Source of the DNA: an uncultured Corynebacterium sp.
GTDB lineage: Bacteria; Actinomycetota; Actinomycetes; Mycobacteriales; Mycobacteriaceae
Assembly (NCBI RefSeq): GCF_946221155.1
Contig: NZ_CAMIAN010000008.1
Coordinates: 1-64,000 of the forward strand
Length of the DNA stretch: 64,000 bases
Direction of reading: 5' to 3'
Shown: piece after piece, positions 42,609 to 50,477 of the stretch
How the letters are laid out: the number at the start of each line of letters is the position of its first letter
How positions within the stretch are numbered: position 1 is the first letter of the stretch
Notes under the pieces: model-generated
What the model was told of the DNA's origin: nothing
Database searches by the model: none
What the model saw: the letters and a program-made list of their open reading frames with translations, nothing else
Program-made: the position numbers and the translations under genes

Positions 42609-43127
42609 CTAGAGATTCGCCGGGTACATGGCGCGAGGACCACGACTAATCGCAGTCGGCGACGCCTCGACTAGCTCGCGAATACCGAACGGCTCCAAAA
42701 CGTCCAGCAGAGCCTGCAGCTTCGACGGCGTGCCGGTGCACTCAATGATCACCGACTCCGGGCCGACGTCCACCACGTGTGCGCGGAACAGCTTCGCGGA
42801 CTCCACCACCTGAGTGCGGTTCGCATTGTCAGCGGAGACCTTCACCATCATCAGCCCGCGGGAGACGATGCTCTCCGGAGCGTGACGCGTGACCTTAACA
42901 ACGGGGATCAGCTTGTTCAGCTGCTTGGTGATCTGCTCCACCACGTGATCCTCGCCCTCGACGATGATGGTGATGCGGTTGATGCCCTCAACCTCCGTGC
43001 GACCAGAGCTGATCGAGATGATGCTAAACGCGCGGCGGGTGAACATGCCGGAGATTCGCGAGATGATACCGTCGACGTCCTCACACAGGACGGACAGGGT
43101 GTGGACCTGTACCTTGTTCGTGCTCAT
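42609..43127 (-). CDS. ilvN: Acetolactate synthase small (regulatory) subunit
   Basis: 172-residue regulatory partner of IlvB. The N-terminal ACT domain (HTLSVLCEDVDGIISRISGMFTRRAFSI) binds Val for feedback inhibition. The C-terminal domain ends EASPTAISRGPRAMYPANL. Its ATG overlaps the ilvB stop by one base (taATG), giving coupled translation. Confidence 0.97.
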   Translation of the reverse strand: MSTNKVQVHTLSVLCEDVDGIISRISGMFTRRAFSIISISSGRTEVEGINRITIIVEGEDHVVEQITKQLNKLIPVVKVTRHAPESIVSRGLMMVKVSADNANRTQVVESAKLFRAHVVDVGPESVIIECTGTPSKLQALLDVLEPFGIRELVEASPTAISRGPRAMYPANL

Positions 43128-44989
43128 TAGTCTTCCTCACCTTCCTGGGTGACCTCGTGGATCTCCGCGGGCGATTCTGCCGCCGAGGATTCCTCGTCGA
43201 ACAGCGGCCGCAGGTTGCGTGCGTACTGGATTTCCTCGTTGGACGTGCCGGCGGCGACCATCGGCCATACCTGCGCATCCTCGCCGACGATGAAGTCGAT
43301 GACGACGGGACGGTCGTTGATCTCTTCAGCCTTGCGGATGGTCGGCTCTACATCCTCTGGCTTGGTGACGCGGAACGCCGCGCAGCCCATGGACTCAGCC
43401 AACATCAGGAAGTCCGGCAGGTAGGTTTCTCCCGGCTTCAAGTTGGTGTGCGAGTACCGCTGGTCGTAGAACAGCGTCTGCCACTGGCGGACCATGCCAA
43501 GGTTTCCGTTGTTGATGAGGGCAACCTTGATCGGCAGCTTCTCCACCGCGCAGGTAACGAGCTCCTGGTTGGTCATCTGGAAGCAGCCGTCACCGTCGAT
43601 GGCCCAGACGGAAGTCTCGGGCTTGCCGGCCTTTGCGCCCATGGCGGCGGGCACAGAGTAGCCCATCGTGCCGAGGCCACCGGAGTTCAGCCAGGTGCGG
43701 GGGTTTTCGTAATCCACGAATTGCGCCGCCCACATCTGGTGCTGGCCCACGCCGGCGACGTAGATGGCATCCGGGCCGATGGTCTTGGACAGCGTCTCGA
43801 TGACGAACTGCGGCGCGAGCTTGCCGTTGGGCTGCTCGTCGTAGCCGCGGGGGAAGTCCTGCTTCAGCTTGTTGAGGTAGTTCAGCCAGCCGGCGGTGGC
43901 GGGCTTCTTCAAATCCAGATTCCGCATCGCCTGGTGGAGTGCGGCCAGTACCTCGCGGGCGTCGCCGACGATTGGCACGTTGGCTTCGCGGATCTTGCCG
44001 ATTTCCGCCGGATCGATGTCGGCGTGAATGACCTTCGCATCCGGGGCGAAACTATCCACGTGGCCGGTGACGCGGTCGTCGAAACGGGCGCCAATGGTGA
44101 TCAGCAGGTCCGAGCGTTGCAGGGCTGCGACCGCCGGAACACTGCCATGCATGCCGGGCATGCCCATGTACAGCGGGTGGGATGCCGGGAAGCTGCCCAG
44201 TGCCATGAGGGTGGTGACGACTGGGATGTCGTTGGCTTCTGCAAACTCCAGCAGTTCTGCGTGGGCTTCCGCCTTGATCGCGCCGCCACCGACGTACAGC
44301 GTCGGGCGCTTCGCTGCGCTGATCATGCGCACGGCTTCCTCCACCTGGCGCGGGTGCGGACTGGTGACCGGACGGTAGCCAGGCAGCTCGTACTTCGGCG
44401 GCCAGTTGAATTCCAGCTCTGCGTTCTGCACGTCCTTCGGGATGTCCACCAGCACCGCGCCGGGGCGACCGGTGGAGGCCACGTGGAAAGCCTCGGCGAT
44501 GGCGCCGGGGATGTCCTCGGGGCGGGTCACCATGAAGTTGTGCTTGGTGATCGGCATGGTGACGCCGCGAATGTCCGCCTCCTGGAAGGCGTCAGTACCC
44601 AAAAGCCCCTTTCCAACCTGTCCCGTAATAGCGACCAGGGGCACCGAGTCCATGTTGGCGTCGGCGATAGGGGTGACCAGGTTCGTTGCACCCGGACCGG
44701 ACGTTGCGATGCACACGCCAACACGGCCGGTGGCCTGCGCATAGCCGGTGGCGGCGTGGCCGGCACCCTGCTCGTGGCGGACGAGAATGTGATTCAGCTT
44801 CTCGGAGTCGTACAGCGCCTCGTAGAGCGGCAGCACGGCACCTCCGGGCAGGCCGAATACGACATCGGTGCCTAGCTCTTCTAGGGAGCGGACTACAGCC
44901 TGTGCGCCGTTAATTCGCTCTGGCCGCTTGCCGCGGTTGTTATTCGCCAAGGTGGCGGGGCTGGGTTGCGAGCGTGATGTGTGTGTCAC
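43127..44989 (-). CDS. ilvB: Acetolactate synthase large (catalytic) subunit
   Basis: ThDP/FAD enzyme making acetolactate and acetohydroxybutyrate, first common step of branched-chain amino-acid synthesis. 620 residues. Catalytic Glu in VRHEQGAGHAATGYAQATG, FAD region AGGGAIKAEA-like VGGGAIKAEAHAELLEF, and ThDP-binding GDGCFQMTNQELVTC...NNGNLG. GTG start with AAGGAG about 11 nt upstream. Preceded by a 450-nt leader with attenuator and leader peptide. Confidence 0.97.
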   Translation of the reverse strand: MTHTSRSQPSPATLANNNRGKRPERINGAQAVVRSLEELGTDVVFGLPGGAVLPLYEALYDSEKLNHILVRHEQGAGHAATGYAQATGRVGVCIATSGPGATNLVTPIADANMDSVPLVAITGQVGKGLLGTDAFQEADIRGVTMPITKHNFMVTRPEDIPGAIAEAFHVASTGRPGAVLVDIPKDVQNAELEFNWPPKYELPGYRPVTSPHPRQVEEAVRMISAAKRPTLYVGGGAIKAEAHAELLEFAEANDIPVVTTLMALGSFPASHPLYMGMPGMHGSVPAVAALQRSDLLITIGARFDDRVTGHVDSFAPDAKVIHADIDPAEIGKIREANVPIVGDAREVLAALHQAMRNLDLKKPATAGWLNYLNKLKQDFPRGYDEQPNGKLAPQFVIETLSKTIGPDAIYVAGVGQHQMWAAQFVDYENPRTWLNSGGLGTMGYSVPAAMGAKAGKPETSVWAIDGDGCFQMTNQELVTCAVEKLPIKVALINNGNLGMVRQWQTLFYDQRYSHTNLKPGETYLPDFLMLAESMGCAAFRVTKPEDVEPTIRKAEEINDRPVVIDFIVGEDAQVWPMVAAGTSNEEIQYARNLRPLFDEESSAAESPAEIHEVTQEGEED

Positions 44990-45314
44990 GTTGTCTTCGC
45001 TCCTTGAGTCCTGGAATCCGTCCTGCCTTCAATTCTCTGCCCCATCACTTCCCGGTTGCCTGCCGTCGCGCCGCGTCGCAGCGCACGTTACGCGCCTCAA
45101 CGTCTGCCTCAGCAAGCGCTGCGCAGTTCGCGCCTCAGCACGCGCAGCGCATCAACACAGCGCGCCACGCATTGCTACGTGTTTCAGCGCTGCGTAGTCC
45201 GCGCTGCAGCCCGCCACAGCGTTCACACTTCGGCGAGCTGGCGTCACCAGGAAGCGATAGAGCCGAAGAATCTTCGGTGTGGAATCGCTTGTTCGGTTAG
45301 GTGCATGTCCTCCA
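44990..45314 (-). other. Untranslated leader between attenuator and ilvB
   Basis: About 325 nt with no convincing gene. It is rich in GCGC and CAGCGC words and repeats GCGCCTCA, so it is likely highly structured RNA. No extra promoter is obvious. Confidence 0.5.
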
Positions 45315-45365
45315 CACAACAAAAGCCCCCAACTAGCCGACGCTGCTGCGTCAGTTGTCGGGGGC
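45315..45365 (-). terminator. Transcription attenuator of ilvBN(C)
   Basis: On the minus strand GCCCCC and AACT pair with AGTT and GGGGGC around a GACGC/GCGTC apical stem, followed by TTTTGTTGT. It begins 24 nt after the leader-peptide stop, the layout of branched-chain amino-acid attenuation. Confidence 0.85.
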
Positions 45366-45389
45366 GCCGTGTCGAGCTCGACGAGGTAG

Positions 45390-45440
45390 CTAGTGGCGCC
45401 CCTCGATAATGAGTACTCGTACTAGTTGCGTAGATTCCAT
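45390..45440 (-). CDS. ilvBN leader peptide
   Basis: 16-residue peptide MESTQLVRVLIIEGRH with the run Leu-Val-Arg-Val-Leu-Ile-Ile. It uses less common CTA and GTA codons, so ribosome stalling reports branched-chain aminoacyl-tRNA supply. The ATG sits 7 nt after TAAATT, so the leader peptide itself is translated from a leaderless 5' end. A longer ORF in the same frame starting upstream of the promoter is not likely to be used. Confidence 0.88.
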   Translation of the reverse strand: MESTQLVRVLIIEGRH

Positions 45441-45447
45441 GGCTCTA

Positions 45448-45476
45448 AATTTAGCGACTTTCCCGAATCTAGTCAA
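45448..45476 (-). promoter_or_regulatory. ilvBN promoter (TTGACT-17-TAAATT)
   Basis: Minus strand: -35 TTGACT at 45471-45476, a 17-bp spacer, and -10 TAAATT at 45448-45453. This is the best-matched full promoter in the window. Confidence 0.8.
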
Positions 45477-45728
45477 GCCGTTGACCACTTGTTTCCCAAA
45501 GTGTGATGCCAAAATCTCACCTACTGGACGCCCTAAAGTGCTCCCGACCTGTGTTTCATCCAACCTGCGCCCCGGCTTCCCACACCGGTATTTCTCCATG
45601 TTTCTCGCCCAGTTTTCCGCTGGGAGCGCAGCTTCTGTAAAGCCGAAACTCCCGTCCTTCACGGTCGCCCCGCACTCGACGCAGCAACTCCCGCCCGGCG
45701 CGCCTGGACGCGAGCCGTGAATCTGGCT
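45477..45728. other. Divergent ilvBN-mscCG intergenic region
   Basis: About 250 bp with no supportable gene on either strand; the short ORFs here lack starts and homology. The side nearest the channel holds the 11-bp array annotated separately. Confidence 0.5.
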
Positions 45729-45783
45729 GGAGTCCAATCAGAATCCGTCGAGAATCCAGACAGAATCCCGTCACAATCCGTGC
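45729..45783 (+). repeat. Five 11-bp tandem repeats upstream of mscCG-like gene
   Basis: Head-to-tail units GGAGTCCAATC, AGAATCCGTCG, AGAATCCAGAC, AGAATCCCGTC and ACAATCCGTGC at 45729, 45740, 45751, 45762 and 45773; period exactly 11, core AGAATCC. The array ends 30 bp before the -10, as expected for a cooperative activator. Confidence 0.75.
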
Positions 45784-45813
45784 AAGCCCAAACCCTTCAG
45801 GCGATCCGATGAC

Positions 45814-45819
45814 TACGGT
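45814..45819 (+). promoter_or_regulatory. -10 hexamer TACGGT of the mscCG-like gene
   Basis: Eight nt before ATG 45828. Confidence 0.5.
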
Positions 45820-45827
45820 GGGAAAGC

Positions 45828-47918
45828 ATGTTGAAGTTTTACGCTTTCCAGCTCTGGGAATGGTTGGTCATCCACGGCATTCCCTTGACTGCACTGGTAA
45901 TTATCGCAATTTTGATCCCCCGCGTGGGGCGTTTAGCGATTCGCATCATCAGCGGTCGCTTCAATGAGGGCGAGGAGGCCACCAAATCCCGCCTCGCTCT
46001 GGTCGGCGCGTTGGTGTACGTGCTTCAGGCGATTGCGTACTTCGCAATCATCATGCTGGGGCTGACGAACTTGGGTGTACCCGCCATGGGCGCTGCTCTG
46101 CCAGCAACCGTCGTTTCAGCTGCTATTGGCTTCGGCGCACAGAACGTGATCGGTGATTTCCTTGCGGGGTTCTTCATCATTTCGGAGCGCCAGTTCGGCG
46201 TGGGAGACTTCGTGGCCTTCGACGGCACGTCCAGTGATATCTCAGGCACGGTTGTGGCGCTGACGTTGCGCGCCACAAAGGTTCGCACGGCCTCAGGTGA
46301 AGTCGTGACGATTCCGAACGGTTCCGCGGGTGTGATCACAAACTATTCCCAGGACTGGTCGCGAGCGGTCGTGAACTTGGCGGTTCCTCTGCAGCCGGGC
46401 GAGTCGATGTCGCAGCTGACGGATCGCGTGGAGGCAACGGCGGCGAAGGCTCTGGGGGATCCGACCATTTCCGGGGACGTCACTGGCGAGCTGGAGGTTT
46501 TGCCTGCTACGGATATCGTCGCCCCCACTGCGGCGGGTCAGTCGTGGCAGGTGAACTTCCGAGTAATGGTCGTGGTGAACCCGGCGCGCCAGTGGGCTGT
46601 GGAGCGTGTCCTGCGCTCGGCGTTGGTGAATATTTTCTGGGACCGATACGACATGCCCCGGGTCTTTCTCGATGGTTCTGACGCCCACTCCTCCTCCGCC
46701 GCCGATCCCCGGAAGGCTGTGGCGGCGGAGTCCGCGCTGGCGCCTACGGAAGTCTTGCCCGCCCAGCACGCCCCGCGTAACCGGTCCGCTTCAACCGCTG
46801 ACGTTTCACGGAGCAGCTCTGCGCCAGCAGGTCGATCCGTACTCGCGGGCAAGGCTTTAGCGGCGCATGAAACTGCCGCTTTGGATGCCGTGCAGGCTGA
46901 AGGGGCAGACCGCGCCGACCAGCTTGCAGAGCCCGGCAAGGCTGCACCGGCTGGCGCGTCCGGCAAGGCTGCACCGGCTGACGCGTCCGGCCAGGCTGCA
47001 CCGGCTGACGCGTCCGGCCAGGCTGCACCGGCTGGCGCGACCGGCCAGGCTGCACCGGCTGACGCGACCGACGCTGCCGGCTCGACTGCTCCCACGTCCG
47101 ACGGCCCTGGAGTCCGCCCCCTCGACAGCGATGGAACCATCGGCCGGACGCAGACAGCTCCCTCGCAGCACACCGGAACGGGTGCAGGCACCCACTCCGA
47201 TGCCGACAGGGATTCCGCCTCAGCGAAGAACCGCCGCGAGGACGCGGACGCCGCGGAGGACACGGAAAAGAAGGACCAGTTCGAAGGCATCTGGCGCAAC
47301 CAGGATTACTCCTCCAAGTTCAAAAGGATCATGAGCGTTGGCGGCCGCACCCGCCCCTCTACCACCGGGCTGATCCTGGCACTGCTGCTTGTCGGCGGCT
47401 TGGCCCTGGCCTCCTCGAACCCAGAAGGTGGAGATACCGGCTGGCTCTCCCCCGACTACTGGCGCGACCGCCCATCCAACAGCGCATCCACTGAGGAATC
47501 CGAAGCAAACAAACAATCCGACGAAAGCTCAACCGGCCAGAACACTCCCACCGCTGACCCGGACTCGGACTCCAACTCCAGCGCTAGCTCTGATGCAAAC
47601 ACCGGCGGAAACGCTGACTCAAATACCGGCTCAAATGCCGGCGGAAGCGCCGACTCAAACACTGACGCGAACAACGGCTCAAACGCCGATCCGAACTCCA
47701 ACTCGAACACCGGCGGAAACAACGGAACGTCCACCGGAACGGCCAATGAACCGAGCAGCAACTCCAATGACAACACCCACAGTGGCGGAAATGGCGGCGT
47801 CCAAAACAATTCCAACAGCAACGGCAACAGCGCCAGCGGCAACAGCGTGAACGGCGCTTCCCCCCGCGCTATGGGTGCGGTGGGTACGCCCAATGCGACC
47901 GACACCACGCACGGCTGA
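45828..47918 (+). CDS. mscCG: MscS-type mechanosensitive channel with long C-terminal extension (MscCG/YggB-like)
   Basis: Inner-membrane tension-gated channel of 696 residues. The N-terminal three-helix MscS core spans about 1-290, with the pore helix MGAALPATVVSAAIGFGAQNVIGDFLAGFFI. The cytoplasmic extension holds five near-identical Gln/Lys-Ala-Ala-Pro-Ala-(Asp/Gly)-Ala units (about 365-410). A fourth helix, GLILALLLVGGLALASS (near 510), follows, then a 165-residue Asn/Ser/Asp/Gly-rich tail. From memory, C. glutamicum MscCG, the glutamate exporter, also has a C-terminal fourth helix and lies next to ilvB; this tail is longer. A role in hypo-osmotic solute or glutamate efflux is inferred. 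Confidence 0.88.
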   Translation: MLKFYAFQLWEWLVIHGIPLTALVIIAILIPRVGRLAIRIISGRFNEGEEATKSRLALVGALVYVLQAIAYFAIIMLGLTNLGVPAMGAALPATVVSAAIGFGAQNVIGDFLAGFFIISERQFGVGDFVAFDGTSSDISGTVVALTLRATKVRTASGEVVTIPNGSAGVITNYSQDWSRAVVNLAVPLQPGESMSQLTDRVEATAAKALGDPTISGDVTGELEVLPATDIVAPTAAGQSWQVNFRVMVVVNPARQWAVERVLRSALVNIFWDRYDMPRVFLDGSDAHSSSAADPRKAVAAESALAPTEVLPAQHAPRNRSASTADVSRSSSAPAGRSVLAGKALAAHETAALDAVQAEGADRADQLAEPGKAAPAGASGKAAPADASGQAAPADASGQAAPAGATGQAAPADATDAAGSTAPTSDGPGVRPLDSDGTIGRTQTAPSQHTGTGAGTHSDADRDSASAKNRREDADAAEDTEKKDQFEGIWRNQDYSSKFKRIMSVGGRTRPSTTGLILALLLVGGLALASSNPEGGDTGWLSPDYWRDRPSNSASTEESEANKQSDESSTGQNTPTADPDSDSNSSASSDANTGGNADSNTGSNAGGSADSNTDANNGSNADPNSNSNTGGNNGTSTGTANEPSSNSNDNTHSGGNGGVQNNSNSNGNSASGNSVNGASPRAMGAVGTPNATDTTHG
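46935..47065 (+). repeat. Tandem 36- to 39-bp repeats within the channel gene
   Basis: About five in-frame copies of a GGC(C/A)AGGCTGCACCGGCTG-type unit, encoding (G-Q/K-A-A-P-A-D/G-A-S/T). Likely prone to copy-number change. Confidence 0.75.
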
Positions 47919-47922
47919 TTAA

Positions 47923-48525
47923 ATGAACACCATGAACTCGAAGGTTTTCCACCCCAGCCGCGAACACATCCTCGGCGGGTTCGTCATGTTCCTGATCTGC
48001 CTGCTATTCACTGGCTATAGGGTCGCCTGGTTTTTCTGGGTTCCGCTAGTGCCACTAGTGTTTATCCTGTGGACTTTGTGGGTACGGACCACCGTCACTG
48101 ACAAAGGAATCACCACGCGCTATCTCTTCCGCGCAGGCAAAACCATGCAGTGGGAAGACTTCCGCGCGCTCCGCTTCAACCGAGCCGGACGCGCCTACGC
48201 CGTAGACGACCAGGAGAACAGCATCTGGCTGCCAGGCGTGACCTTCAACTCCCTGATCGACCTGCACAAGGTCAGCGGCGGGCGCATCCCCGACCCCGTC
48301 AGCCCAGCTCGCGCAGCCACGGACGACAAGGTGCAAGTCGTCAACAAGGAGGGCTACGCCGTACTCATGGACAGGGACGAGTACAAGGAATACGAGAAAA
48401 AGCGCCGTCGCGAAGCGGGAGTCGATGCACCGGACGCCGATGCACCGAACTCCGATGTGTCGAACGCTGACACACCGGACACCGACGCGGATGAACGCAC
48501 GCCCGGCGCCGCCACGCAGGACTAG
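47923..48525 (+). CDS. PH domain-containing membrane protein
   Basis: 200 residues. Two adjacent helices near the N terminus (about 14-50: GGFVMFLICLLFTGYRVAWFFWVPLVPLVFILWTLW) precede a bacterial PH-like domain (TVTDKGITTRYLFRAGKTMQWEDFRALRF...). The C-terminal 50 residues are acidic and repetitive (DAPDADAPNSDVSNADTPDTDADE). The function is unknown; similar proteins sit between mscCG and ilvD in related genomes, from memory. It starts 4 nt after the channel stop, so they are co-transcribed. Confidence 0.8.
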   Translation: MNTMNSKVFHPSREHILGGFVMFLICLLFTGYRVAWFFWVPLVPLVFILWTLWVRTTVTDKGITTRYLFRAGKTMQWEDFRALRFNRAGRAYAVDDQENSIWLPGVTFNSLIDLHKVSGGRIPDPVSPARAATDDKVQVVNKEGYAVLMDRDEYKEYEKKRRREAGVDAPDADAPNSDVSNADTPDTDADERTPGAATQD

Positions 48526-48575
48526 GACAACGCCGGCTGCTAAACGCCGGGAATAAGAACGACGAGAAGAGAACC

Positions 48576-50432
48576 GTGAATAGTATGAACGCCATCCCAT
48601 TGAGATCCGCCGTCACCACCCAAGGCCGCAACGCCGCCGGCGCCCGCGCTCTGTGGCGTGCGACAGGTATGACGGACCAGGACTTCGAGAAGCCCATCAT
48701 CGCCATCGCCAACTCGTACACACAGTTCGTACCGGGCCACGTGCACCTGAAGGACGTGGGAGAAATCGTCGCGGACGCCATCCGCGAAGCCGGTGGCGTT
48801 CCCCGCGAGTTCAACACCATCGCCGTCGACGACGGCATCGCAATGGGACACTCGGGCATGCTCTACTCGCTGCCCAGCCGCGAGATTATTTCTGACGCCG
48901 TCGAGTACATGGTCAACGGCCACGCCGCCGATGCGCTGGTGTGCATTTCCAACTGCGACAAGATCACGCCCGGCATGCTGAACGCCGCCATGCGTCTGAA
49001 CATCCCGGTCGTGTTCGTATCTGGCGGGCCGATGGAAGCCGGCAAAACAGTGGCCGTAGATGGTGTCGTACAGGCTCCCACGGATCTGATTACCGCCATT
49101 TCCGCCTCGGCGTCCGACAAGGTCGACGCGCAGGCGCTGCTGGAAGTTGAGTCCGCCGCCTGCCCGACGTGCGGCTCTTGCTCCGGCATGTTCACCGCCA
49201 ACTCGATGAACTGTCTAACCGAGGCGCTGGGCCTGTCCCTGCCGGGCAATGGTTCCACCTTGGCGACTCACGCCAAGCGACGCGACCTGTTCAGCAAGGC
49301 CGGCACCACCATCGTTGAACTGTGCCGCCGCTACTACGGCGAGGGAGACTCGTCGGTTCTGCCGCGGAACATCGCCACCCGCGAGGCCTTCGAAAACGCA
49401 ATGGCATTGGACATGGCGATGGGCGGATCTTCCAATACTGTGCTGCACATTCTCGCTGCCGCCCAGGAGGGCGAGATCGACTTCGACCTCCACTCCATCG
49501 ACCAGCTATCCCGCGAAGTGCCGTGCCTTTCGAAGGTGTCCCCGAACTCCGACTACCACATGGAGGATGTCCACCGCGGAGGCGGCATCCCAGCCATCCT
49601 CGGCGAGCTCTACCGCGCCGGCAAACTGAACGAAGGCGTTCACTCCGTTCACTCGGCCACGCTGAAAGAATGGCTGCTAGCCTGGGACATCCGTTCCGGA
49701 GCTGCTACCGAGGAAGCCATCGAGTTGTTCCACGCCGCCCCCGGCGGAGTCCGCACGACCGAGCCGTTCAGCACTGAGAACCGCTGGTCCAGTTTGGATA
49801 CCGACGCAGAAGGTGGCGTCATCCGCGATGTAGAGCATGCCTACACCTCCGATGGCGGCCTGGTCGTCCTCCGTGGCAACCTCGCCGAAGACGGTGCCGT
49901 GATCAAAGCCGCTGGAGTTGATCCGTCTATCTGGCACTTCGAAGGCACGGCACTAGTCGTCGAATCTCAAGAAGAAGCCGTGCGCGTCATCCTGGACAAG
50001 AAAGTCAAGCCGGGTCACGTCGTGGTCGTGCGCTACGAAGGCCCCGCCGGCGGGCCGGGAATGCAGGAAATGCTGCACCCGACCGCCTTCCTCAAGGGCG
50101 CGGGGCTCGGCAAGGAGTGCGCGCTAATTACCGACGGTCGCTTCTCCGGCGGCACATCCGGACTGTCCGTCGGCCACATCTCCCCCGAGGCCGCACACGG
50201 CGGCCTGATCGGCCTTGTCCGCGACGGAGATCCGATCACCATCGACGTTCACGAGCGCCTTCTGCAGTTGAACGTCTCCGACGAGGAGATCCAGCGTCGC
50301 CGCGCCGAGATGGAGGCTTCCGACAACCCCTGGACTCCCACCACTCGCCAGCGCAAGGTTACTAAGGCGCTGCGAGCTTATGCCGCGATGGCAACGTCCG
50401 CGGACCGCGGAGCCGTCCGCGAAGTGAAGTAG
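48576..50432 (+). CDS. ilvD: Dihydroxy-acid dehydratase
   Basis: Fe-S dehydratase, third step of Val/Ile synthesis. 618 residues. Cluster cysteines lie in ISNCDKITPGM and ACPTCGSCSGMFTANSMN; further blocks are ALDMAMGGSSNTVLH, YEGPAGGPGMQEML and ITDGRFSGGTSGLSVGH. GAGAAGAGA upstream fits GTG 48576; ATG 48585 is an alternative. It follows the channel/PH-domain genes on the plus strand, so it is outside the ilvBN attenuator control. Confidence 0.97.
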   Translation: MNSMNAIPLRSAVTTQGRNAAGARALWRATGMTDQDFEKPIIAIANSYTQFVPGHVHLKDVGEIVADAIREAGGVPREFNTIAVDDGIAMGHSGMLYSLPSREIISDAVEYMVNGHAADALVCISNCDKITPGMLNAAMRLNIPVVFVSGGPMEAGKTVAVDGVVQAPTDLITAISASASDKVDAQALLEVESAACPTCGSCSGMFTANSMNCLTEALGLSLPGNGSTLATHAKRRDLFSKAGTTIVELCRRYYGEGDSSVLPRNIATREAFENAMALDMAMGGSSNTVLHILAAAQEGEIDFDLHSIDQLSREVPCLSKVSPNSDYHMEDVHRGGGIPAILGELYRAGKLNEGVHSVHSATLKEWLLAWDIRSGAATEEAIELFHAAPGGVRTTEPFSTENRWSSLDTDAEGGVIRDVEHAYTSDGGLVVLRGNLAEDGAVIKAAGVDPSIWHFEGTALVVESQEEAVRVILDKKVKPGHVVVVRYEGPAGGPGMQEMLHPTAFLKGAGLGKECALITDGRFSGGTSGLSVGHISPEAAHGGLIGLVRDGDPITIDVHERLLQLNVSDEEIQRRRAEMEASDNPWTPTTRQRKVTKALRAYAAMATSADRGAVREVK

Positions 50433-50464
50433 CCACCCCGCCCTGCCGCCGGTGCGCGGGGCCG

Positions 50465-50470
50465 TAGGCT
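50465..50470 (+). promoter_or_regulatory. -10 hexamer TAGGCT of the UvrA-like gene
   Basis: Seven nt before ATG 50478; supports the long N terminus rather than ATG 50646. Confidence 0.55.
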
Positions 50471-50477
50471 GGAGGGC

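Noticed and set aside
43157..44875. 572-codon ORF antisense to ilvB
   Set aside because: Shadow of IlvB; composition (Val/His/Arg/Gly-rich) is typical of reversed high-GC codons.
45390..45737. 115-codon minus-strand ORF containing the ilv leader peptide frame
   Set aside because: It starts upstream of the TTGACT-TAAATT promoter; the 16-residue leader from 45440 explains the region better.
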